Source: JAMBLL01 sp964460075 (GTDB lineage Bacteria > Actinomycetota > Acidimicrobiia > Spongiisociales > UBA5794). From it: 64,000 nucleotides of DNA. The DNA is taken from the NCBI GenBank assembly GCA_964460075.1, contig CAYWPC010000003.1:56518-120517 (forward strand), read 5' to 3'. Positions 8,431 to 16,047 of the stretch are shown piece by piece. Under the pieces are notes generated by a model, which did not search any database, was not told the origin of the DNA, and saw only the letters and a program-made list of their open reading frames with translations. A program made the translations under genes and the position numbers. The stretch's first letter is position 1, and every line of letters starts with the position of its first letter.

Positions 8431-9351
8431 ATGAGGCTCGTATTCGATGCCCGAACGGCATCGCTCGCTGCACTCATCGACTACGCGGGTGTTCTCCCTC
8501 CCGCATCCCTCGATATGGAGGCGGCGGTCGCTGCGTATCGGAAAGCCAGGTCTTCGAGCGCTTCATGGGTCGCTGGCAGATTCTTGTGCCAGTCCTCGGG
8601 ACTGGAGGAACTCGCGCAGGTGTTGGTCCAGTCCATCACGTTGCGAGAGAGTCCGTGGGAGATCGGCGTGATCTTCGACGGTGAGCCCGGTGCGTCTGCA
8701 TCGCGTACTCAGAGCTTCCACGCAGAGATGCAGCCAGCCGCGATCGTCGCGGCTGGTGAGGCTCGAATCGAAGAGCCATCCGACCACTCCCTCGGAGGCC
8801 TTGTCGATGCAATCGTGTCGATACAGCCAGAGATCGTGCCGTTTATCCAGCTCGATCCAGCACAGGATCTCGCCGACCGAATCGCAGCCATCGCAAGGGT
8901 ACTCAAAGCCCGCGGTCGGGTCGGCGGCGTGACGTTGCGCTGTGAAGGCCGAACACCGAGCGCGTTACCTGACTCGTTCGACATGTCAGCCTTCATCATC
9001 GAGGCCACAGGCGCCAAACTTCCGTTCAGAGTGTCCGGTGACTTTCGCCAACCGGTGCGCTACTTCGACCCGGATCTCGGCGTGTGGCGGCACGGCTTCA
9101 TCAACGTCCTCTTGGCAGCCGGAGCGGCAGCCGTTGGGCATACGCGCCAGGACATCACCGACATCGTCGAGGAGACCGATGCCTCGGCATTCTCTATCGG
9201 AGTGGCTGCTGCTTCCTGGAGGGAACTGTCGATTCCTGGAGCGGCCATGCGTCGAATGAGGACCGCTGGCTTCGTTGGATACTCATCGAGCGACTTCACG
9301 ACACCGATCAGGGCCCTCGCTGACCTCTCCTTCCTCGGGCAGGGCACGTAA
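8431..9351 (+). CDS. Conserved hypothetical protein, soluble, 306 residues
   Basis: I do not recognise this protein. It is 306 residues, Ala-rich and soluble with no signal peptide. Features that can be seen are an opening strand (MRLVFDART), the segment DYAGVLPPASLDM, VVGGVTLRCEGR-type beta/alpha alternation in the middle, and PFRVSGDFRQPVRY with WRHGFINVLLAAGAAAVGHT in the second half. The alternating strand/helix pattern suggests an alpha/beta barrel or Rossmann-like fold. No catalytic motif is convincing. It has the same orientation as PPK2, 159 bases downstream, and is followed by a 224-base gap. Coding is supported by its length and by G+C at third positions. Confidence 0.6.
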   Translation: MRLVFDARTASLAALIDYAGVLPPASLDMEAAVAAYRKARSSSASWVAGRFLCQSSGLEELAQVLVQSITLRESPWEIGVIFDGEPGASASRTQSFHAEMQPAAIVAAGEARIEEPSDHSLGGLVDAIVSIQPEIVPFIQLDPAQDLADRIAAIARVLKARGRVGGVTLRCEGRTPSALPDSFDMSAFIIEATGAKLPFRVSGDFRQPVRYFDPDLGVWRHGFINVLLAAGAAAVGHTRQDITDIVEETDASAFSIGVAAASWRELSIPGAAMRRMRTAGFVGYSSSDFTTPIRALADLSFLGQGT

Positions 9352-9575
9352 CGTCCTCAACACGTGCCTCGTTGAACTCGATGTGACACGCGCTGACATC
9401 GCGGACCGTGACAGCAACAGCGGTCTCGATCGGTATCAGCCGTACCCCTGCTCGTGATGGGTGTCCAGAGCACATCATGTTCCCGTCGGATCACAGATTG
9501 GATGACACCACAGACGTGCCGGCTGCTCGGGAGTGCTCACACGCTCTCGGTTGGACATCGCACTACGCTTCGGTG

Positions 9576-10565
9576 ATGGCCACCTTGCGTCTGTTCGCCA
9601 ACCTGAGGGAAACCGCTGGAACCGATTCTGCGATGTTCGACGCAACGACCGTCGAGGACCTGTTGCGTCAGGCAACCGACCGCTTCGGAGTTCAGTTCGC
9701 GTCCGGCCTCGACACCGCGAGAGTTTGGGTGAACGGTCACCAGGCCGAGCTGACAACACCTGTCGCGCCGGGCGACGAAGTAGCGCTCATACCCCCCGTC
9801 TCGGGAGGTGCTGTGTCGAGTCCATCGATTGGGGTTGCACCGAATCTCTTTGCGGTGTCGCTGGTGATCTCCCTGCTCGCAGTCGCCTGGGCAGCACCAT
9901 CGTGGTACGTATTCGTCGCCGTCGGCACGATCCTCGCCTGGGTATGGGATGTCAGTGATACGGCCGGTCGTGCGAGGGACACGTTCGTCGCGTACCCACC
10001 TCTCATCGGGGCAGTGAGCGCAGCAACGGCTGCATACGCGTGGGGATTCGAGGGGTTCGCTTCGGGTATCGCGGTCGGCATCATCGTTGCGGTCTCCTGG
10101 CCGATATTCGACAGGTCGAGCCGCGACTTCCGAAAAACGGCTTCAACGACCCTCGTCACCATCATCGCTGGTTCGGCCAGCGCAGGTCTCATCTTGACGC
10201 GCCTTCTTGGTTCATACGCAGTTGTGGCATTCGTGCTCGTGATCGTGTTCGCACTCGTTGGAGCGTGGATCGCCGGTGCCTACGGTGCCCAAATCCAGTC
10301 GATCGATGCAAACGTCGGCGCACTGCTCGGGGCCCTCGTTGCGGGCCTCATTGCTGGTCTCGTCATCAGTGACCTCGACATAGCAGCGGGCCTCCTCGGT
10401 GGCGTGGCAGCCGCGGCAGGGGTCATCGCAGGTCGGGCCCTCGGTTCGATGTTGCGCACAGGCAACGTGATCCACACGGAGGACGCCCCAGGAGTGCTCT
10501 CGATGTTCGACGGTGCGGTCCTCGCAGGGCCGCTATTCTGGATCGCTCTCTGGCTATTTGGCTGA
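9576..10565 (+). CDS. MoaD/ThiS-like domain fused to a CdsA-like membrane domain
   Basis: Residues 1-85 form a beta-grasp MoaD/ThiS domain (ATLRLFANLRET, VWVNG, GDEVALIPPVSGG), ending in the diglycine that becomes a thiocarboxylate in free MoaD. The chain then continues for about 245 residues with about eight membrane segments. The end, PGVLSMFDGAVLAGP, recalls the last signature of phosphatidate cytidylyltransferases (an Asp near the last helix), but the full CdsA signature is absent. The diglycine is therefore internal and would need cleavage to work as a sulfur carrier. TACGCT (9564-9569) lies six bases before ATG 9576. An upstream in-frame start at 9408 is not supported by similarity. Confidence 0.72.
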   Translation: MATLRLFANLRETAGTDSAMFDATTVEDLLRQATDRFGVQFASGLDTARVWVNGHQAELTTPVAPGDEVALIPPVSGGAVSSPSIGVAPNLFAVSLVISLLAVAWAAPSWYVFVAVGTILAWVWDVSDTAGRARDTFVAYPPLIGAVSAATAAYAWGFEGFASGIAVGIIVAVSWPIFDRSSRDFRKTASTTLVTIIAGSASAGLILTRLLGSYAVVAFVLVIVFALVGAWIAGAYGAQIQSIDANVGALLGALVAGLIAGLVISDLDIAAGLLGGVAAAAGVIAGRALGSMLRTGNVIHTEDAPGVLSMFDGAVLAGPLFWIALWLFG

Positions 10566-10621
10566 GCTGATACCGTACGATGCGCTCCGCTTGCTAACTT
10601 GTCAACCTCAAGGAGCATGGC

Positions 10622-11173
10622 ATGACACAGCAACGAAGACGTATCGACCAAGTGATGGGCGCCAACTTCACAGCGACGCTCTCGGAGGTTCCCCTCGACG
10701 AACTCCGGCAACGCAGGGCGCTTCTCGACCACCTCGATACAGAGCTCTCGTATTACCGCCGCATGCTCCACGGACGGCTTGACCTCCTCGACTTCGAGCT
10801 GCGTCGCCGAACGGGAGCCGAGACCAGGTCTCTCATCGAGGCACTCCCCGACATCCTCAGCGACGGGCCGTCGGGGAAAACATCGAACCCTCTCGACAAG
10901 GAGCGGTCCGTCGACCTCCCCGAATTGCCTGGACTCTCAGGAGCCGGACGTCGAGAAATTGATCAAGTGCTCACCGACGGTTTCCTCGCACGACTTCCCT
11001 CTCTGGAGGGCGACGACCTAACACGGATCAGGGACGCCCTGTCGACGACCGAAGCAACCGTATCCGAGCAACGCCGTGCCGTGTACGACGCACACGACTT
11101 GATCACCGCAGAACTCACAAGGCGCTACAGAGACGGCTCTGCGAGTCCAGACGAACTCCTCTCGACGAAATAG
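10622..11173 (+). CDS. RsiG-type anti-sigma factor homologue (aerial mycelium formation protein family)
   Basis: The 183-residue helical protein has two similar halves. The first has D39xxxS43xxR46xxxH50xxxD54 and the second E144xxxS148xxR151xxxY155xxxD159. They match the RsiG c-di-GMP-binding pattern E(x3)S(x2)R(x3)Q(x3)D, with Asp for Glu and His or Tyr for Gln. Each half opens with RR.ID.VL/M and ends in an EL.RR helix. In Streptomyces, RsiG holds the sigma factor WhiG when c-di-GMP is bound. No WhiG gene is in this window. SD-like AAGGAG precedes the ATG, and TAACTT lies about 25 bases upstream. It heads an operon with asparaginase, acyltransferase and mshA. Confidence 0.75.
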   Translation: MTQQRRRIDQVMGANFTATLSEVPLDELRQRRALLDHLDTELSYYRRMLHGRLDLLDFELRRRTGAETRSLIEALPDILSDGPSGKTSNPLDKERSVDLPELPGLSGAGRREIDQVLTDGFLARLPSLEGDDLTRIRDALSTTEATVSEQRRAVYDAHDLITAELTRRYRDGSASPDELLSTK

Positions 11174-11176
11174 CCG

Positions 11177-12112
11177 ATGCGCCTTGCAAGGGTCCGGTCC
11201 GGGCTCGCCGAGTCGTTTGACGATGTCGCAGCAATCGCTGTCGATGCGCAAGGATCAGTCCTATTCGCATCTGGCGCCATCGGGCAGCAGATGTTCTATC
11301 GATCAGCGATCAAACCGTTCCAAGCCATCGCCGCTGCACGTACAGGCCTGAGCCTTCCGCCGACACATCTCGCCGTGAGTTGCTCAAGCCACAGTGGCTA
11401 TCCGGTTCATCTCGCCATTGTCAAACAAATCCTCGGCGACCACGGGCTCACCATCAACGACCTGCGCTGCACAGCCGGTCGCCCACTGGGTCACGGCGCA
11501 GACATCGTCCAGATTCGACGAGGTAACACGCACGACACGCGTTGGTTTCACAACTGCTCAGGCAAGCATGCCGGCTGGCTCGCAGCTTGCACCGTTGCAG
11601 GCTGGGATACCGCGTCGTATCTCGATCTCCACCATCCGCTGCAACAGTCTGTTCTCGATGTTGTGCAGGAGTACTCACGAGCCGATGCCAGGCCCGTCGG
11701 GGTCGACGGCTGCGGAGCACCAACGCTTCGAGGCACCGTCGCGACCCTCGCCACGGCCTTCTCCAGACTCACAACAGAGTCCGAAGCAGAGCCCGTGGCT
11801 GCCGCCATGACCAGCTACGGTGCACTCGTTGCGGACAACGTACGAGCCGACGGACGCGTCGGCGTCACATGGGGAGGACCGCAGAAGGTTGGGGCGGAGG
11901 GATCTTTCGCAATGGCAAGGCACGGTATCGCCATCGCGACGAAGTCCGGATCCGGTTCCACGGACATGGCGATAGCCGCTGCGCTTCATGTCGGACAGCG
12001 GATCGGGTTGCTCTCGAAGGGCATGCTCGACACCCTCCACAATCAGCTGTCGCCGCCGGTACTCGGCGCCGGTCGACAGGTCGGTCGAACCATCGTCGTC
12101 GAGGCATCATGA
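11177..12112 (+). CDS. L-asparaginase II family protein
   Basis: The 311-residue cytosolic protein has the PF06089-type segments YRSAIKPFQA, SCSSHSGYPVH, HNCSGKHAGWLA and DGCGAPT, plus a late KSGSGS. These are shared by the bacterial asparaginase II family that hydrolyses asparagine to aspartate and ammonia. The length is typical. The start ATG is three bases after the RsiG-like stop, and the end overlaps the next gene by ATGA, so the four genes 10622-14237 form one operon. The link between asparagine breakdown and mycothiol synthesis is not obvious and is probably only co-transcription. Confidence 0.85.
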   Translation: MRLARVRSGLAESFDDVAAIAVDAQGSVLFASGAIGQQMFYRSAIKPFQAIAAARTGLSLPPTHLAVSCSSHSGYPVHLAIVKQILGDHGLTINDLRCTAGRPLGHGADIVQIRRGNTHDTRWFHNCSGKHAGWLAACTVAGWDTASYLDLHHPLQQSVLDVVQEYSRADARPVGVDGCGAPTLRGTVATLATAFSRLTTESEAEPVAAAMTSYGALVADNVRADGRVGVTWGGPQKVGAEGSFAMARHGIAIATKSGSGSTDMAIAAALHVGQRIGLLSKGMLDTLHNQLSPPVLGAGRQVGRTIVVEAS

Positions 12113-13011
12113 CCGACGCCGCCTGGGACCGCCTTCCCAACGACCTCGATCCGGTTGCGCCTCACCTAGGCCCGTTCCCGCACCGTCCGTTTCTCAAGAC
12201 CGTCTGGAACCATCGCGATGCCGCCGACAGCGAACTACGCATCGAAGTGGCCTCAGATGGCGCCGTTGCTCTCGCCGTCACGGGCAACCACATCGAGTTC
12301 GCTGGTCAGCCAAGCCTCACGGATTACCACAGCCCGCTCGGGGTCGCAGGAGCAACCCCGCTTGCCACAGCACTGTCGACATTCCCTGGGGCAACCTTCC
12401 GATTCGATTCGTTGCCTATCGAAGCCGCGGAGGTCGTCGAGACGGCCATGGACACGGTCGGTGCGACGTTCGAGACGCATCCTGACACCGTGGCAGCGGT
12501 GCTGGACCTTCCAGATTCGTACGAGGAGTGGCTTGAGTCGATCGGGAAGAAGGAGCGCCACGAGGTACGGCGCAAACGGCGACGATTCGAAGCCGAGTTC
12601 GGTCACATCGAAATCGTGCCGCACGGACGAGAGGCGATCGATGCCTTCTGTGCGATGCACCGCACATCGCGGGGAGACAAGGGCACGTTCATGACAGGTG
12701 ACAGGCAGCGGTTCTTCGAGGATCTTCTCGACCACGCAGGCGCAAGTATCCACACACTCTTGTGTGACGGAATACCTCGGGCGCACGCCTTCGGCTTCGA
12801 GACCAACACTGGCTACTACTTCTACAACTCAGCGTTCGACGTGGATGCGGCCATGGCTTCACCTGGCATCGTCCTGCTCGCATCGATGATCGAGGCACAG
12901 ATCGCGCGAGGCTCTTCGATCTTCGACTTTCTCAAGGGCGACGAACGATACAAGTTCAAGCACGGAGCACGGCCCAGACACCTCTACGTCGTTCAAGGGC
13001 GAATCGCATGA
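12109..13011 (+). CDS. GNAT-fold acyltransferase (CelD/BcsL/FemAB-like)
   Basis: The 300-residue protein has the layout of the CelD/BcsL acetyltransferase group: a central basic helix (KKERHEVRRKRRR) followed by a GNAT-like core with a substrate strand (ETNTGYYFYNSAFD), SPGIVLLASMIE, and the C-terminal FDFLKGDERYKFKHG that typifies this family. The acceptor is unknown. It overlaps asparaginase (ATGA) and mshA (ATGA). Mycothiol synthesis needs an acetyltransferase (MshD), but MshD is a tandem GNAT and this protein does not resemble it, so a cell-envelope or amino-group substrate is more likely. Confidence 0.75.
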   Translation: MTDAAWDRLPNDLDPVAPHLGPFPHRPFLKTVWNHRDAADSELRIEVASDGAVALAVTGNHIEFAGQPSLTDYHSPLGVAGATPLATALSTFPGATFRFDSLPIEAAEVVETAMDTVGATFETHPDTVAAVLDLPDSYEEWLESIGKKERHEVRRKRRRFEAEFGHIEIVPHGREAIDAFCAMHRTSRGDKGTFMTGDRQRFFEDLLDHAGASIHTLLCDGIPRAHAFGFETNTGYYFYNSAFDVDAAMASPGIVLLASMIEAQIARGSSIFDFLKGDERYKFKHGARPRHLYVVQGRIA

Positions 13012-14237
13012 TCTCGTCGGTTGCGTACATAGCAATGCACACGTCGCCTCTCACCCAGCCAGGAACCGGCAACGCAGGAGGCATGAACGTCTATCTCGAC
13101 CGCCTCAGCAGAACCATGTCGAGCCGCGACATCGACGTGACGATCTTCACACGGCGCGCAGACTTCGATATGCCCCTGGTCACCGAAGTCGTGCCGCGAT
13201 ACCGCGTCGTCCAGATCGAGGCAGGACCCGTCGGCCGGATCCCGATCAGCGACATGAAGCCGTTCGCAGTCGAATTCGCAGAAGGAGTTGAACGATGGAT
13301 CCGGTCACGACGAAGGGACTATGACCTGGTCCATAGTCACTATTGGCTATCCGGCCGCTGTGGCGTGAGGCTCAAGGATTCGCTTGGCCTGCCTCTGGCG
13401 AACTCATTCCACACACTCGGCAAGGTCAAAGACGCGACACGTCATCCAGATGAGGCACCGTCGAGTCAGGATCGCCTCATCACGGAACAGGAGGTGATCG
13501 CGCGGAGCGACTGTGTTATCGCATCAACGCCGTTCGAGTTCGACGATCTGCTGAAGCGCTACAGCGCCTCACCCGAGCGACTCTGCGTATCGCCACCGGG
13601 CGTCGACCACTCGGTCTTCCACCCGGGCGATCGGGCTCTTGCACGGCAGCGTCTCGGGTTCGGCGATGAGCGGATCGTGCTATTCGTCGGGCGGATCCAG
13701 TCCCACAAGGGCACAGATCTCGCCGTCCAGACACTCGGGCACCTACCAGAGTCCTTCCCGGATGGGAGCGGACCGGCATTCCTCCACATCGTCGGCGGAG
13801 CGAGCGGTCCAGACGGAAACCGGGAGCTCGGCCGCTGCAAGGCCACTGCAGATAGGCTTGGCATCACCGATCTCATCAGGTGCTTTGCGCCCGTCCCACA
13901 CCGAACCCTCGCGGATCACTATCGAGCGAGCGATGTCGTCATTGTGCCATCTCGAAGTGAGTCGTTCGGCCTCGTCGCAGCCGAGGCGCAAGCATGCGGC
14001 ACGCCGGTAGTTGCTGCAAACACAGGAGGCCTGCCCTATGTCGTCAACGCGTCCGAGTCGGGGCTTCTCGTAGACGACCATGACCCGCGGGCCTTCGCGT
14101 CTGCGACTGCTGCAATTCTCGGGCACCCGTCGTTCGCATCCCGCCTGTCGGAGGGAGGCATCTTGTTCAGCGAACGATTCTCTTGGGAGAAGACAGCTAC
14201 TCGCCTGCTCGAGCTCTACGGTGGCATTACTAGCTGA
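13008..14237 (+). CDS. mshA: Glycosyltransferase family 4, MshA-like (mycothiol synthesis)
   Basis: The 409-residue GT-B protein opens AMHTSPLTQPGTGNAGGMNVY, which is almost the MshA signature. It also has VHSHYWLSG, VSPPGVDHSVFHP, LFVGRIQSHKGTD and the donor-site E-x7-E segment SRSESFGLVAAEA. MshA joins UDP-GlcNAc to inositol 3-phosphate, the first step of mycothiol. A related retaining glycosyltransferase with another acceptor is possible but less likely given the N-terminus. The start ATG overlaps the acyltransferase stop. It ends the four-gene operon and is followed by a structured non-coding region. Confidence 0.85.
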   Translation: MISSVAYIAMHTSPLTQPGTGNAGGMNVYLDRLSRTMSSRDIDVTIFTRRADFDMPLVTEVVPRYRVVQIEAGPVGRIPISDMKPFAVEFAEGVERWIRSRRRDYDLVHSHYWLSGRCGVRLKDSLGLPLANSFHTLGKVKDATRHPDEAPSSQDRLITEQEVIARSDCVIASTPFEFDDLLKRYSASPERLCVSPPGVDHSVFHPGDRALARQRLGFGDERIVLFVGRIQSHKGTDLAVQTLGHLPESFPDGSGPAFLHIVGGASGPDGNRELGRCKATADRLGITDLIRCFAPVPHRTLADHYRASDVVIVPSRSESFGLVAAEAQACGTPVVAANTGGLPYVVNASESGLLVDDHDPRAFASATAAILGHPSFASRLSEGGILFSERFSWEKTATRLLELYGGITS

Positions 14238-14551
14238 GCGCGAAAAGCTCCTGCAACGAACTTTCGCACAGGAGGTTGTGCACAACACCCTGTGGATTGC
14301 TGTGGATATGTGGATATCGGACCACCCAGACCAGCATCTGACTTCAGCTACGGTGAAGTACGCGAGCAGCAGCGATCCGGGTCGGGAAAACGTCGCTTGG
14401 CGTACCTGTTGAACGTCACATCCCTAGGGCGTATGTTGCATCTCGGAAGGCCCGATGTGCCGAGACAGCAAACCTCGTTCGGGGAAGTGCGGGAAAACCT
14501 GTCGAGGTTCGTCGGGCCTTCAGATGATTTCGATCGACCTACCCTTAGCCC
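14238..14551. other. Non-coding region with DnaA-box-like repeats and nested inverted repeats
   Basis: No convincing gene lies here. The left part (14276-14317) has the palindrome TTGTGCACAA and three TGTGGAT copies at 14291, 14301 and 14309; two read TGTGGATAT, one base from the DnaA box TGTGGATAA. The middle has GTACGC (14358-14363) pairing with GCGTAC (14400-14405), with an inner AGCGA/TCGCT stem. The right part has AAGGCCCGA (14447-14455) pairing with TCGGGCCTT (14512-14520), enclosing AACCTCG/CGAGGTT. The last 12 bases hold the promoter of the next gene. Confidence 0.6.
14358..14520 (+). ncRNA. Candidate structured RNA with alternative or pseudoknot pairing
   Basis: Perfect arms include a 9-bp outer stem (14447-14455 with 14512-14520), a 7-bp inner stem (14471-14477 with 14503-14509) and a competing 6-bp stem TCTCGG/CCGAGA (14441-14446 with 14460-14465). 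The loop of the last holds the left arm of the 9-bp stem, so the two stems form either a pseudoknot or a switch. The strand is a guess from the neighbours. No known RNA family was recognised. Confidence 0.35.
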
Positions 14552-15085
14552 GTGACAAGCATGACCGGTTTGCAATTGCCCATCGACTGGACCGTGTTCG
14601 GGTGGGGGACAACTCCCCGGTTCGGCGACGTGACGTGCACGACCGGCGACCCGAAGTGGGCGTGGGCTCCTTCCGCTCCAGCCTTCGGGGTTCACACGTT
14701 CGATCCACCGCAAGGTACGTCAGAAGCTGCGTTCTCGATCGACCACGTGGTTCTTCTCGTGCCCGTGCTCGATGAGGCGATCGCCACGTTGTCAAGATCC
14801 GGGTGTACACCCAGGCTGCGCATGACGGTGGGCGGCAATCCAGCAGCGTTCTTCCGCGTAGGCCCACTGCTTGAGGTGATCGAGTCACCCGTGCGTCAGG
14901 CATCGATCTACGGGGTTGCGGTTTCGACCGAAACATCCCTTGACACCCTCTCCATCGAATGGAGGTCACGCGGAATCCACGTAGGTGCCACGAAAGATGC
15001 CATCCAACCTGGGCGAAGGATCATGACCATCCACGATTTGGATGCAGGCTTTGCGGTTATGAGCAGCGACAGGGCCATCGTGTAG
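14552..15085 (+). CDS. VOC (glyoxalase-fold) family protein
   Basis: The protein of 177 residues has an N-terminal segment of unknown fold (about 1-60) and then a VOC-like half, IDHVVLLVPVLDEAIATL, ending in a strand with FFRVGPLLEVIESP. These are the betaalphabetabetabeta elements of the glyoxalase/bleomycin-resistance superfamily. A metal-binding His is present in IDH and a Glu in LEVIE, as in enzymes of the family, but the substrate is unknown. The start is GTG 14552 with TACCCT (14540-14545) six bases upstream. It converges on the Clp1-like gene, with a shared hairpin at the ends. Confidence 0.65.
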   Translation: MTSMTGLQLPIDWTVFGWGTTPRFGDVTCTTGDPKWAWAPSAPAFGVHTFDPPQGTSEAAFSIDHVVLLVPVLDEAIATLSRSGCTPRLRMTVGGNPAAFFRVGPLLEVIESPVRQASIYGVAVSTETSLDTLSIEWRSRGIHVGATKDAIQPGRRIMTIHDLDAGFAVMSSDRAIV

Positions 15086-15136
15086 CGCACAGCACGGGAC
15101 CGGCTACCTCTTGGCGCGCCAGGTCTGTGTGCTACA
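15081..15136. terminator. Bidirectional hairpin between convergent genes
   Basis: TGTAGCGCACAG (15081-15092) pairs with CTGTGTGCTACA (15125-15136) with one G-U pair. The loop contains the 10-bp palindrome TGGCGCGCCA. The arms include the stop codons of both converging genes. There is no T-run, but the location and symmetry fit a shared terminator. Confidence 0.5.
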
Positions 15137-16019
15137 CGCCAAAGATCAACTCACGAAGCCTCACCCCACTCGTCATGTAGGACTCAAGATCCACCCGAAT
15201 CGATCCGAGGCGCAGCCCGCGCATCTGCTCACCGTGGCGGGTCGCCACCCTCACCGTTCCCTCAGAATGTTCGAGAACGCCCAATCCGAGACATCTTCCG
15301 TGCTCATCCTGGACTCCGACGAGCATGCGATCGAGACGTGACACGTCGAACCCGACAGGAAGCGTCGGGGCGAATACGGCCGTCTGGACCCGCCACCTCG
15401 CAGGATCATCTCCGATGTCCTTGTGGAACGCTGCTGCGCATGCGAGCTGGCGTTCCACTGGTGAGAGCGGAACGAGATTTTCAAGCGGATCGACCTCTGC
15501 GACACGGGTTGAAAGAAACCTTCGGAGCATTCCGACCACCGGGTCAAGTTCGTCGCCACGTCCGAGAGCCACCACAATGGACGGCTGCGTCAACTCTGCT
15601 TTGTGGTACTTCAGCGTCTGACCGACGACACCAAAGGTGACACCTGAAGTATCGAGCACGACAAGATCCGCTCGCTCACAGGCGACATCGACGAGCGACG
15701 CTACGGCGACTACGTGGGGCAGCACCACACCATGTGGCTCTACGGCACCGACAAATCGTAGTTCGTCGGGATCCGCCAGGTTCTCGACATCGCTAGCTGA
15801 CTCTATGACTCGCAGCCCAACACACGCTGCGGGGCCAACCGTCGACGCTGCGATGTCGGCGTCTACGTACGCGATCGTGCGCCCTGCGGCTACGGCGTCG
15901 TCGATCAGCATTCTCGCCAGCGTCGTCTTTCCCGTATCGACGCCGCCGATGACCATCACAACGCCGGTGAGGTTCGCAATCCGCTCACGCAGCGCCGCGT
16001 ACGGCGTATCGATTCCCAT
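15132..16019 (-). CDS. Clp1/Grc3-like P-loop kinase-type protein
   Basis: The 295-residue protein has Walker A GGVDTGKTTL (about 21-30), a following YVDADIAASTVGP segment that corresponds to the DxDxGQ...GPP region of Clp1/Grc3 polynucleotide kinases, and a Walker B-like VVLDTSG. The C-terminal part resembles the all-beta extension of Clp1-type proteins. Known members phosphorylate RNA 5' ends. Here the substrate is unknown, and the Gln of the GQ motif is replaced by Ala. ATG 16019 has GAGGAGC upstream. It is the last gene of a minus-strand operon, 28 bases after the channel-like gene. Confidence 0.68.
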   Translation of the reverse strand: MGIDTPYAALRERIANLTGVVMVIGGVDTGKTTLARMLIDDAVAAGRTIAYVDADIAASTVGPAACVGLRVIESASDVENLADPDELRFVGAVEPHGVVLPHVVAVASLVDVACERADLVVLDTSGVTFGVVGQTLKYHKAELTQPSIVVALGRGDELDPVVGMLRRFLSTRVAEVDPLENLVPLSPVERQLACAAAFHKDIGDDPARWRVQTAVFAPTLPVGFDVSRLDRMLVGVQDEHGRCLGLGVLEHSEGTVRVATRHGEQMRGLRLGSIRVDLESYMTSGVRLRELIFGV

Positions 16020-16047
16020 CAGGAGCTCCTCGCTCGATGCGCGGAGT

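Noticed and set aside
14449..14518. tRNA gene, because 7-bp arms GGCCCGA/TCGGGCC are about 70 bases apart
   Set aside because: There is no T-arm with TTCRA next to the acceptor arm, and the inner 7-bp stem is wrong for an anticodon arm.
14238..14551. Chromosomal replication origin
   Set aside because: Only a few imperfect DnaA boxes, no dnaA/dnaN/gyr genes nearby and no clear A/T-rich unwinding stretch.
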